DNA of 64,000 nt. Origin: CAIVVT01 sp963823095 (GTDB taxonomy: Bacteria > Acidobacteriota > Terriglobia > Bryobacterales > Bryobacteraceae). Position 1 is the first letter of the stretch. Each line of letters begins with the position of its first letter. Location of the stretch: NCBI GenBank assembly GCA_963823095.1, contig CAWGKI010000001.1, forward strand, positions 558,001 through 622,000, in the 5' to 3' direction. Positions 44,710 to 51,967 of the stretch are shown here, in pieces. The notes beneath the pieces were generated by a model, which saw only the letters and a list, made by a program, of their open reading frames with translations, was not told where the DNA came from and ran no database searches. The translations under genes and the position numbers were made by a program.

Positions 44710-44850
44710 GCCGTCCTGCATCGCTACCTGACGCAATTGCCCGTGCGCTTCGAAGCAGCGAAAGGCTGGGTGGAGCTGCGCGCGGTCGTGGTTGACGTGG
44801 ACGAAGGGACCGGGCGCGCGCGCTCGGTCAAGCGGCTCACGGAAGTCTGA
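44710..44850 (+). pseudogene. Remnant 3' end of a second ymdB
   Basis: The 141 bases align without gaps to ymdB 41874-42014 and encode the same 46 residues and stop (AVLHRYLTQLPVRFEAAKGW...). By my count 15 bases differ, twelve of them silent third-position changes; only E to G and I to V alter the protein. There is no start or 5' part. The pattern is that of two ymdB genes that diverged under selection, not of a copy decaying after duplication. Confidence 0.85.
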
Positions 44851-44994
44851 GGCTTCTGGCGCTGCAATAGTCCTGTGTGATCGTGATCTGGACGCAGGGC
44901 AGTCGGTCAGTTTCTAAGCCAACCCGTATTCCGGGCACTGACACCATGAGCGTGAAGCGTCATGAGGCGACACCGCGACACGGGTTTAGGTGAC

Positions 44995-45023
44995 ATCATA
45001 GACGATGTGATATCGTATATGAT
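44995..45023. promoter_or_regulatory. Near-perfect 29-bp palindrome at the start of the PIN toxin gene
   Basis: ATCATA at 44995-45000 pairs with TATGAT at 45018-45023, with ACGAT/ATCGT inside; only a few central or spaced positions mismatch. It directly abuts the GTG start, leaving no room for a ribosome site, so it is probably the operator for the downstream ribbon-helix-helix protein. Confidence 0.55.
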
Positions 45024-45446
45024 GTGAGATTCGTTCTGGACACCGATGTCGTAGTGGCCGCCATGCGGAGTCCAACGGGAGCCTCAGCCGCCATTGTTTG
45101 GGCGGCGCGCCAAAAGAAGGTTACGTTTTTGCTGAGCGTACCCCTTGCGGTTGAGTACGAGGCCGTCTGCAGGAGACCCGAGCACCGGATGGAAGCGGGG
45201 CTCTCGGACCGGCAGGTGGAGGTTTTTTTGAACGCTGTCATCGCCATGGCTGAGCCGGTGTACACACATTTTCTGTGGCGGCCCCAGTTGCGCGATCCGA
45301 ACGATGAGATGGTGCTGGAGGCGGCCGTCAATGGCCATGCCGATGCCGTGGTGACGTTCAACGTGCGGGACTATGGAATCGCCCCCTCCCAATTTGGGGT
45401 GGAGGTTCTACTTCCGCGAGAGGCAATAGCGAGGATTCAGCGATGA
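45024..45446 (+). CDS. PIN-domain toxin (COG1569-like)
   Basis: 140 aa beginning MRFVLDTDVVVAAMRSPTGASAAIV with the PIN first acidic residue in LDTD, the central E in VPLAVEYEAVCRRP, DPNDEMVLEAAVNG and VTFNVRDYG. The GTG at 45024 (or ATG 45022 in another frame) follows a palindrome; no ribosome site is visible, so it may be leaderless. It overlaps the next gene by ATGA. Toxin precedes antitoxin, as often in this family. Confidence 0.85.
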   Translation: MRFVLDTDVVVAAMRSPTGASAAIVWAARQKKVTFLLSVPLAVEYEAVCRRPEHRMEAGLSDRQVEVFLNAVIAMAEPVYTHFLWRPQLRDPNDEMVLEAAVNGHADAVVTFNVRDYGIAPSQFGVEVLLPREAIARIQR

Positions 45447-45694
45447 AAGAGACCCAAACCTATCCTTTGCGGCTGCCGCGTTCGCTCAAAGAGGCGGTCG
45501 AGCGGCTAAGCCGGGAAGACCGGACGAGTATCAATCAGTTCGTAGCCACGGCTGTGGCCGAGAAGGTCTCGGCGCTGCAGACAGCGACATACTTCGCGGA
45601 CCGGAAGGCGAGGGCGGACTTCAAGGCCTTCGACAAGATCATGAAGCGTAAGGGTGGTAAGGCGCCCATGAAAGGCGATGAAATGCCGGCCTAG
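45443..45694 (+). CDS. Ribbon-helix-helix antitoxin partner
   Basis: 83 aa: MKETQTYPLRLPRSLKEAVERLSREDRTSINQFVATAVAEKVSAL is a ribbon-helix-helix; the C-terminal half (FADRKARADFKAFDKIMKRKGG) is basic. Overlaps the PIN gene by 4 bp. Probable antitoxin and autorepressor acting at 44995-45023. Confidence 0.82.
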   Translation: MKETQTYPLRLPRSLKEAVERLSREDRTSINQFVATAVAEKVSALQTATYFADRKARADFKAFDKIMKRKGGKAPMKGDEMPA

Positions 45695-45757
45695 ACCAAA
45701 GGGGACTTCGATTGGGCGGCAAGACGGGCAGTATCGGCGATTGCGTGAACGAGCACA

Positions 45758-46165
45758 CTAGGCGGCGCGTGTCTTGCGTGCGCGCTTGGCGTTCAGGGAC
45801 CCTGCCTCACGCTTCCCACGTCCTTCGGCAATCAATGCGACCGCCAACGTGTTCAGGCTGACACCCTCTTGGGCGGAGCGAACTGTAAGCCACGCGTGGA
45901 GGCTCTTGGGAACCCTAAGGCGGAATTGACCACTGGAGGCTGCAGCGACGCTGGGCTGCGGGATTGGATCGCCGCGCTCTTTGTAGCTCAACAGGCAAGA
46001 TTTGAGCGCATCGCGGCCGTTCACGATGGCTTCTGCTTCTGTTTCGCCATCGGACATGCACAACGGCACGTCTGGGAATTCGATGAGGTAGCCGCCGCCC
46101 TCGTCGGCGGCGAGGGGACGGATGGTAAACGGATATTCGGAAAGCCGCAATTCGTCGCGCTTCAT
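45758..46165 (-). CDS. HicB-family antitoxin
   Basis: 135 aa. The HicB fold is evident (YPFTIRPLAADEGGGYLIEFPDVPLCMSDGETEAEAIVNGRDALKSCLLSYKERGDPIP), followed by a DNA-binding domain (FRLRVPKSLHAWLTVRSAQEGVSLNTLAVALIAEG) and a basic tail. Overlaps its toxin gene by 4 bp. Represses the operon and blocks HicA. Confidence 0.93.
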   Translation of the reverse strand: MKRDELRLSEYPFTIRPLAADEGGGYLIEFPDVPLCMSDGETEAEAIVNGRDALKSCLLSYKERGDPIPQPSVAAASSGQFRLRVPKSLHAWLTVRSAQEGVSLNTLAVALIAEGRGKREAGSLNAKRARKTRAA

Positions 46166-46377
46166 TTCGCCTCCTCGCTGTTCTGGACAGATTCGACGTG
46201 TGATAGAAACTGCCGGATGTACACGGCTTTGATTGGCCGTCGTGCGGGCACAGGGAGTGTTCCTGCTGGGAACTCGAAGCCCACGTGACTGGTGCCGTGC
46301 TGACGGAACGGTATACCCAGGTGGTGGGCCCGCCCTTTCAAATCATCAATGTGCCAATCGCGGGGATTATTCCGCAT
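46162..46377 (-). CDS. HicA-family toxin
   Basis: 71 aa: RNNPRDWHIDDLKGRAHHLGIPFRQHGTSHVGFEFP...LPVPARRPIKAVYIRQFL. The conserved GTSHV with the catalytic His and the PxxRPIKxVYIRQFL region are present. A dsRBD-fold mRNA interferase, first in the operon and followed by its HicB antitoxin. Confidence 0.92.
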   Translation of the reverse strand: MRNNPRDWHIDDLKGRAHHLGIPFRQHGTSHVGFEFPAGTLPVPARRPIKAVYIRQFLSHVESVQNSEEAK

Positions 46378-46504
46378 CTGCGCCAGGATCTTCCTCGGTT
46401 ACCCATGGCTCAACGGTACCGGGGGCGGAACCACGGTGCAAGCGCGATGGTGGCTATGATTCCCATAGATTCTGGGATTTTGGGCTCCCCTTTCCTGCCC
46501 CCGG

Positions 46505-46583
46505 CGGCTGGTCAGTCGCGTTTCGCCGCTTCGCTGCGAACCCAGCGTGGCACATGGGGTTTGCGTATACTGTCCCTGGATTC
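46505..46583 (-). repeat. Accessory-region repeat (CCACGCTGGGTTCGC family)
   Basis: Reverse copy: the minus strand reads ATACGCAAACCCCATGTGCC, then ACGCTGGGTTCGCAGCGAAG. Other copies at 50636, 51876, 54532 and 57300. Confidence 0.65.
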
Positions 46584-46634
46584 TACCGCGACCTGGATTT
46601 CGCAAGTAAGCACTAGGAGGGAAAAGTAACCACC

Positions 46635-47849
46635 ATGAACGACAACCTCTCGGGGCAGAAGAATGAGCTGGTCCCCGATTTCGCATGGCCTTTTCGCATC
46701 GCAGAGCTTCTCGCTGGGTGGATAAGCACCCAATGGAACCGCCTGTTGGATGAGCTAGCGTCGCGCCTGCCAACAAGTCCAATGACTCGGTTTGCTACGC
46801 GCGCTGTAGTGTGGTCATGTTTCGCATACATTGCTCTCGTCTGGGTCTGCCTATGTTACATTCGCTTCCCAATTAGTCCGTATGGACTCTGGGAAATTGT
46901 GAAATGGGTTGCTATTGTCACAGTATTAACCGCAGTAATGGCATATGGAGTGATCAGCGCTGTGTTAGCCGGTAGTGGAACAATCGCTCTCCTAGTATTA
47001 CTATTCTTTTCGGCTATTGTCTACTTCTCGTTGAGCCTATTCTACCTTTGCTGGATTATTGGGGGCGCATTGCGAAAGCGGTCATCCTGGCTTCATCACT
47101 ATCGCTCGGTGATACTTACCGGATTGATGGCGATTTTGGTCCTCGCAACATTTGTAGATGGCTCATATAGATTCTGGGATCGCCCTTTTGCGATCACTGC
47201 CTGGGTGAAAATCGTGCTGATATCTGCGGCTGCGTGGGCCACTCTATTTTGCGGACTCGTCCGCAACAAGGCGATGCAGCCGGGAACGCCTCACGCCGTG
47301 GTGAAGTGGACCATCGGCTTGACAATTGGCATTGGTCTCCTAGTGCTCTGGGGAGCAGGCAGCAAGGCTGAATACCTCCTACACAAAAATTTCGTCGAAC
47401 ACCCTAAGGACGCGAATGCGTGGCTTCGACTGGCTGCGCATTACCATGAGGAGGCGGAACGGTTAGAGGCGACTTCCGGAGACGAAGACAATGCTCCTCC
47501 AGACCCGATGCCTTCTTACAGGGCCGCTCTAAACTGTCTAAATAAAGCAGCTGATCTCGGCGCAGGCAGTTTCGAGGTGCATTGCGCGAGAGCGCAACTC
47601 GCTGAAATGCTTGGAGAGAGGCGCGACGCCGTCACGTTTGGTCGGCAGGCCCTGTCACTCGCTCCAGTTTCTCGCGATGCGTCTGCGGAGGAAAATGAGA
47701 AAAGCGTCAAATGGCTAAACGAAATGCTTGCTCGAAATGCCTCCGTGGAGTCAGACAGCCAATCTGATGAAAACAGCCCAGAACGTGTTCGAGGTCACAG
47801 ACGTGACGCACTTCCCGGAATCGTGCGATGGGTGTTCAGGTTACTCTAG
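46635..47849 (+). CDS. Membrane protein with a C-terminal TPR-like region
   Basis: 404 aa from the ATG at 46635. About five or six membrane helices lie between residues 55 and 250 (TRAVVWSCFAYIALVWVCL, VAIVTVLTAVMAYGVISAVL, TIALLVLLFFSAIVYFSLSL, VILTGLMAILVLATFVDG, WTIGLTIGIGLLVLWGAG). The rest is helical in TPR style (DANAWLRLAAHYHEEAERLEA, YRAALNCLNKAADLGAG, CARAQLAEMLGERRDAVTFGRQAL). AT content is visibly higher than in flanking genes, suggesting an acquired gene. No family named. Confidence 0.7.
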   Translation: MNDNLSGQKNELVPDFAWPFRIAELLAGWISTQWNRLLDELASRLPTSPMTRFATRAVVWSCFAYIALVWVCLCYIRFPISPYGLWEIVKWVAIVTVLTAVMAYGVISAVLAGSGTIALLVLLFFSAIVYFSLSLFYLCWIIGGALRKRSSWLHHYRSVILTGLMAILVLATFVDGSYRFWDRPFAITAWVKIVLISAAAWATLFCGLVRNKAMQPGTPHAVVKWTIGLTIGIGLLVLWGAGSKAEYLLHKNFVEHPKDANAWLRLAAHYHEEAERLEATSGDEDNAPPDPMPSYRAALNCLNKAADLGAGSFEVHCARAQLAEMLGERRDAVTFGRQALSLAPVSRDASAEENEKSVKWLNEMLARNASVESDSQSDENSPERVRGHRRDALPGIVRWVFRLL

Positions 47850-48002
47850 ATATGTCGAGAGACTGGAGAATTGGCATTAGCTTGGTCGCTGCCATGGCGG
47901 AAGTCTTGCTTGGAATCCGGGGGCGGTGCATGTACCCACTTCTAGGGAGCCGATCCATGCGACGGATGCAGAGGTTGACAATCAACACCTCGCTCCCGTT
48001 AG

Positions 48003-48893
48003 TTACAGAACGGCATCAAAGAGCGGTTTCAGGAGAAATTCAGCGACCTTCGATGCATCGCCGTACTCTATACCACCTATCTCAAACACATCCGCCTCCA
48101 ATCGTCGGCCCGCTATCACGAAAATACTCTCTTCCATGAAAGTCACTTCGCCGGTGCTAGCGCCTCGCTTTTCTTTCCCACGGCAGACTAGCACCGCTCC
48201 TTCTAAGACTACGTCGAGCCAGATTGCGGGATAAATCGTGCGTGCTACGGTGAACTTTTCTGAGGGGTTGAACTCATAGACAAACTGTGACTGGGGAGAC
48301 AAGCTGTTGAACTCGGCCACGTCTTGCTCCACTCGGTCACGAAGCAATTTGAACATCCTTGGGGCCGCAGAAGCGCCAAGTCCCGCTGCCTCAGCATCCT
48401 GTGACGCGCATTCTCGTTGCGCCTTTTTCCGTTCAATGAGTTTCTGAATCCATTCGCTAGGCATATTCCCTGTCCTGTCTGCTCTCGGTTCCTCTTCCTT
48501 CAGAATCACATAGCCGTCTCGCCCGTTCGCGAGCGTTGCGGGCTTGATCCTCATGTCTCCCAGCGAGAGTATCGGAATCCAGAATACTGTGACCCACTTG
48601 GTGACCAAGTATGATCCATCTGGCCTCCTATTTCGGTAGTTAAAGAGCGCAGTCCCACATCCGTAGACCTGCGTTGCGATACGACTTGCCCGGTCAGCCA
48701 TATCCCACGCCTTGAGACGCGCTTCAAACTGCGAGACTTGTGAATCCGTGATCCCCCTCTTCTCCAGTTCGACCGCGAGGAGCCGCTGCGCGGTGCTCGT
48801 GAGATCACCCCAGTCTCTTAATATATTCAACAGGTCCGCATCGTCCATCCTCTCGTAATTCCCTCGGAGCGATTCTTTGTAGGATGTGTGCAT
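48003..48893 (-). CDS. Hypothetical protein with an N-terminal domain shared with 49514-50602
   Basis: 296 aa from ATG 48893 (GGAGGG upstream; longer frame unsupported). Residues about 10-50 (ERMDDADLLNILRDWGDLTSTAQRLLAVELEKRGI) match the first 45 residues of the neighbouring 49514-50602 protein in pattern (M.D.eLLn......L...A...L..EL.KRG). A middle segment (KWVTVFWIPILSLGDMRIK) is a weak hydrophobic stretch. The end is beta-rich. No catalytic motif recognised. Confidence 0.65.
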   Translation of the reverse strand: MHTSYKESLRGNYERMDDADLLNILRDWGDLTSTAQRLLAVELEKRGITDSQVSQFEARLKAWDMADRASRIATQVYGCGTALFNYRNRRPDGSYLVTKWVTVFWIPILSLGDMRIKPATLANGRDGYVILKEEEPRADRTGNMPSEWIQKLIERKKAQRECASQDAEAAGLGASAAPRMFKLLRDRVEQDVAEFNSLSPQSQFVYEFNPSEKFTVARTIYPAIWLDVVLEGAVLVCRGKEKRGASTGEVTFMEESIFVIAGRRLEADVFEIGGIEYGDASKVAEFLLKPLFDAVL

Positions 48894-49095
48894 CAACCCA
48901 ACCCTCCAATACAAAGCCTATGACGCCCGGAGTCGTTCCGCAATGTCCGAAACTGACATTCGGTTCTCTACCGCGTGCCTCCACCCGCAGAGAAGCTTGC
49001 GCCGTATCCCCAGTTCCCGCCCTAGCCTGCTCACGCTCTCGCCGGAAAAGGGACGTCCCTTTCCCCTTTCCACCTTTCCACTTTCAATGCGCAGC

Positions 49096-49350
49096 TCATA
49101 CGGCAGCAAGGCAGAGCCGAAACTCTCCATCTTTGTCCAGGGCTTCTAGGCGATAGGGATGGCCTTCAAAGCCGACTTCCACCTTGGCTCGGTTGGTCCA
49201 AAGTTCGGCGATTTCTTCCGCATTCAGACTCAGAAACTTGCCAAAAACAAACTGGGGGGTGCTCAGTTGGGGAGATGGCCCGAGGTTTGTTTCGGCCTGG
49301 ACTTCCCTAATTGCATTTCTGTCAACCGTAATGTTCAGTCGGTGCTGCAT
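49096..49350 (-). CDS. Small hypothetical protein
   Basis: 84 aa from ATG 49350 (MQHRLNITVDRNAIREVQAETNLG...). Mixed alpha/beta with SLNAEEIAELWTNRAKVEVGFEGHPYRLEALDKDGEF. The upstream ribosome site is weak. No family recognised; moderate doubt that it is expressed. Confidence 0.4.
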   Translation of the reverse strand: MQHRLNITVDRNAIREVQAETNLGPSPQLSTPQFVFGKFLSLNAEEIAELWTNRAKVEVGFEGHPYRLEALDKDGEFRLCLAAV

Positions 49351-49513
49351 ACGACTATAGTACGTCAGACAGGAGACGTCCCTTTTCTCAGACGTCCAAT
49401 TCTCATCGAGTGAGCTTACCTCGAGTCCATCATGGCGCTGACCAGCCCGGTCGCGATTACCAATTCGTGGATTGGGCAAGTATGTCAATGCCCTTCAGTC
49501 ACCGGGCCTTCGA

Positions 49514-50602
49514 CTACTTTTGTTGATATAGCCTCGAAGTAGACGCAACGATCTCGTTGATCTTGTCAACCCGCCGATCATACTCCGAAGAGTTACGCCC
49601 ATCGTGGAACTGAATCCCATTCCTGGTGATCTGGTACGTCCCGTTTCTACTAAGGACGAATTCCAGCAACCCATCAATCTCTGTAAAGTATGACCTGTTC
49701 AGCGAAAAGACACGCCGAACTGTAACCATCGCTGTGCCAATCAATGCGTTGAACGTCTTCACCGATGAAGGATCTGAGGCGTCAATCTTGCTTTCTGCGT
49801 TCTTGACGTGGTTCTCAATGACTGCTAAGTACTTGTCGGTCTTGTCAATCGCCATGGCGGCTCTTCTCCGCATTTCCACAAGGTCGGCGACCGTAGAGGC
49901 CCGCCTCCCATCAAGCATCTCAAGGGCCGTCTGGACGTCGAGTGGTCCCACCTCTGCCTTATAGCTTTCAGTGAATTTCTGGACATCACTAAGCAGCGCC
50001 CCTGAGACCTTGTCTGCCCGGGCGGATGGTCCCCTGTTCAGCAAGAGAAACATGTCGAGGTATCCGAAGATCAATAAGGCAATGGACGGTGTAATTAGAA
50101 GAGCGGAACCCTTTCCCCAACTCCTTCTCATCAGGAAAAATCCGACGATTCCTGCTACCAGGATTCGACCGACCATGCTGCCGGCGATTTCTGCTGCATT
50201 GGGATTCGGTGAAGACCAGACGTACAGATACACCGCCACAAAGAGCAAGAGGGAGAGAGCCGCGCCCAGCCGGAGTCGCGCCGAATCTTCCCCCATCCAC
50301 CGAGTCATTCCTTGTCGGGAAGCTTCGAATGCTGGATCAGAAAGGCCCAAGGCCAAGGTCGTAATTCCGCTGCTGGTATGTGGATCTTCAGGCCGAACCG
50401 CGCCTAACGGATTTGAGCTCTTCAGCGATTGAATGACTTCCGCCTGCTCACCGATTTCTCGTGCACCTAGTCCCCGCTTTGTCAACTCGCCGGAGAGCGC
50501 GGCCTTCGCTTCTTCCTTAAGGTCATCAATCTCAAGGGCTAGGTTCAGAAGCTCCTGGTCGCCCATGAGGGAGTACGTCTTCTGGAAATCTGCGATGGTC
50601 AT
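49514..50602 (-). CDS. Hypothetical membrane protein
   Basis: 362 aa. The N-terminus (YSLMGDQELLNLALEIDDLKEEAKAALSGELTKRGLG) is the same short helical domain as in 48003-48893. Three hydrophobic segments follow (LGAALSLLLFVAVYLYVW, MVGRILVAGIVGFFLM, LLITPSIALLIFGYLDMFLLL). The C-terminal half is a helical, coiled region (YKAEVGPLDVQTALEMLDGRRASTVADLVEMRRRAAMAIDKTDKYL). Function unknown. Confidence 0.7.
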   Translation of the reverse strand: MTIADFQKTYSLMGDQELLNLALEIDDLKEEAKAALSGELTKRGLGAREIGEQAEVIQSLKSSNPLGAVRPEDPHTSSGITTLALGLSDPAFEASRQGMTRWMGEDSARLRLGAALSLLLFVAVYLYVWSSPNPNAAEIAGSMVGRILVAGIVGFFLMRRSWGKGSALLITPSIALLIFGYLDMFLLLNRGPSARADKVSGALLSDVQKFTESYKAEVGPLDVQTALEMLDGRRASTVADLVEMRRRAAMAIDKTDKYLAVIENHVKNAESKIDASDPSSVKTFNALIGTAMVTVRRVFSLNRSYFTEIDGLLEFVLSRNGTYQITRNGIQFHDGRNSSEYDRRVDKINEIVASTSRLYQQK

Positions 50603-50635
50603 CAGTTATCCGCCTCGCGCCACCGAATCTGATCA

Positions 50636-50716
50636 GAATCCAGGAACAGTATACGCAAATCCCATATACCACGCTGGTTCGCCGCGTAGCGCGGCTGACC
50701 TGCGGTTGTGGAAAGG
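50636..50716. repeat. Accessory-region repeat
   Basis: ATACGCAAATCCCATATACC, ACGCTGGTTCGCCGCG, GCGGCTGACCTGCGGTTGTG. Family of 46505-46583. Confidence 0.65.
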
Positions 50717-50770
50717 AAAGTCCAGGGTGAACGGGACATCACCGGAATCAATGCGGCGCAGGCGTGGGTG

Positions 50771-50797
50771 CTACAATGCTTACAATACTTACAAGTG
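50771..50797. promoter_or_regulatory. Three 9-bp direct repeats before an antitoxin gene
   Basis: CTACAATG, CTTACAATA and CTTACAAGT run head to tail with a TACAA core every 9-10 bp and end near the ribosome site (GTGGAGG) of the gene at 50807. Spaced direct repeats of this kind are usual operators of ribbon-helix-helix repressors. Confidence 0.45.
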
Positions 50798-50806
50798 GAG
50801 GTCTCC

Positions 50807-51250
50807 ATGCGCGCGCCCAAATCGACGGTCATCAGTATGCGTCTGCCGGCGGAGAGCGCGCAGCGGCTCAAGCGCATGGCGAATCGCCATGGCTGGACGG
50901 CGAGCGACGCCGGCGCACGTCTGGTAGAGGAGGGCTTGCGGCGAGCCGAGTTCGCCTTCATTGACTTCCGGGATTCGCCGGCGGGGCGGCATGCCTGCAT
51001 CCAGGGAAGCTCGCTCGCGGTGTGGGAGGTGATGCTGCTGATTCGCAGTTACAAGTCCGATGCCGCCGCCGTGGCCCGGCACCTTCGATGGCCACAGGCA
51101 AAAGTCTCGGCAGCCAGCAATTACGCGGAAGCATTCCCGCTGGAAATCGATACCGCATTAGCGGAAAGCGAAGCGACAGGCTTCCCTGCGTTGCAACGCA
51201 TGTTGCCCCAAGCCGCCGAATTCGTAGCCGGCAAGAGAGCACGGGTCTGA
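50807..51250 (+). CDS. Ribbon-helix-helix antitoxin (DUF433-like tail)
   Basis: 147 aa from ATG 50807. The N-terminal STVISMRLPAESAQRLKRMANRHGWTASDAGARLVEEGLRR is a ribbon-helix-helix. The C-terminal half (FIDFRDSPAGRHACIQGSSLAVWEVMLLIRSYKSDAAAVARHLRW) has the IQG...V.E.......D...V..HL pattern of DUF433-type antitoxins. One base separates it from the partner toxin. Confidence 0.85.
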   Translation: MRAPKSTVISMRLPAESAQRLKRMANRHGWTASDAGARLVEEGLRRAEFAFIDFRDSPAGRHACIQGSSLAVWEVMLLIRSYKSDAAAVARHLRWPQAKVSAASNYAEAFPLEIDTALAESEATGFPALQRMLPQAAEFVAGKRARV

Positions 51251-51251
51251 C

Positions 51252-51623
51252 TTGCTCAAGCTGCTGCTCGACGAGCATATCTCGCCGGACGTGGCGCTGG
51301 GCCTGCGCCGCCGTAGCCGTTCTTTGCCCGTTCATTCGATGGCAGAGTGGGAGGACGGGGGCTTCCTCGGGCAACCTGACGCGGCCTGCTTGCAGGCGGC
51401 CGCCGCGCAGGCCCTGACGCTGGTCACCTATGACCGCAGGACCATTCCACCGCTGCTCAAGGACTGGACGGAAGAGGGGCGCCACCACGCGGGCGTTATC
51501 TTCGTCGACGAAAAAACCATCTCTCCGGCGGACATCGGAGGGTTGGTTTGGGCGTTGGCGCGGCTGGCCAAAGAAGCTCAAAGCTGGGACTGGGCCGACA
51601 GAATCTGCTTCCTGCGCTACTGA
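51252..51623 (+). CDS. DUF5615 PIN-like toxin
   Basis: 123 aa from a TTG start. LLLDEHISPDVALGLRRR carries the family's first Asp-Glu-His pattern. CLQAAAAQALTLVTYDRRTIPPLL and HAGVIFVDEK complete the PIN-like core. Paired with the antitoxin upstream; TTG start 1 bp after the stop implies coupling. Confidence 0.88.
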   Translation: MLKLLLDEHISPDVALGLRRRSRSLPVHSMAEWEDGGFLGQPDAACLQAAAAQALTLVTYDRRTIPPLLKDWTEEGRHHAGVIFVDEKTISPADIGGLVWALARLAKEAQSWDWADRICFLRY

Positions 51624-51639
51624 CGCCCCGCGTGGGAGA

Positions 51640-51858
51640 GATGCTCGACCGATCTCTGCATGACCGGCGGACCGTGCACCCCCAAATGATGAAGATCGAC
51701 CACTCGTTCCTCAGCACCGAACCGCGAACGAAGAGAGCGGCCGATGCCACAAAGCGGTGAGCGCACCCGATGGCCGCTCTCTTCGTTCGCGGTTCGGTGC
51801 TGGCAAAGACTCGGATTGCAAGCACCGCATAATCAACAGCTTGATCTTCAGAGCAGCC
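51640..51858. repeat. Large hairpin repeat with different arm sequence, copy E
   Basis: Arms at 51713-51742 and 51772-51801 are perfect 30-nt reverse complements with a short 29-nt loop. The arms differ from copy D at several places, yet each change is matched in the other arm (for example ACCGC for GCCCC). The left module with TGACCGGCGGACCGTGCACC and the right end GATTGCAAGCACCGCATAAT are shared with the other copies. Confidence 0.85.
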
Positions 51859-51875
51859 GCAAGCGTGAGGTGGGC

Positions 51876-51950
51876 AATCCAGGGATACGCAAATCCCCTG
51901 TGCCACGCTGGGTTCGCCGCGAAGCGCGGCTGACCTGCGGCTGTGGAAAG
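51876..51950. repeat. Accessory-region repeat
   Basis: GGGATACGCAAATCCCCTG, CCACGCTGGGTTCGCCGCG, GCGGCTGACCTGCGGC. Family of 46505-46583. Together with copy E it fills the 51624-51967 gap. Confidence 0.65.
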
Positions 51951-51967
51951 GGGAAATCCACAGAGAA

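Noticed and set aside
48918..49130. 70-codon minus frame with a helix-turn-helix-like stretch (SVSRLGRELGIRRKLLCGWR) recalling IS3 orfA
   Set aside because: Only about 30 residues match the pattern; no DDE domain, terminal repeats or partner frame nearby. Could be a worn transposase scrap but is not supportable.
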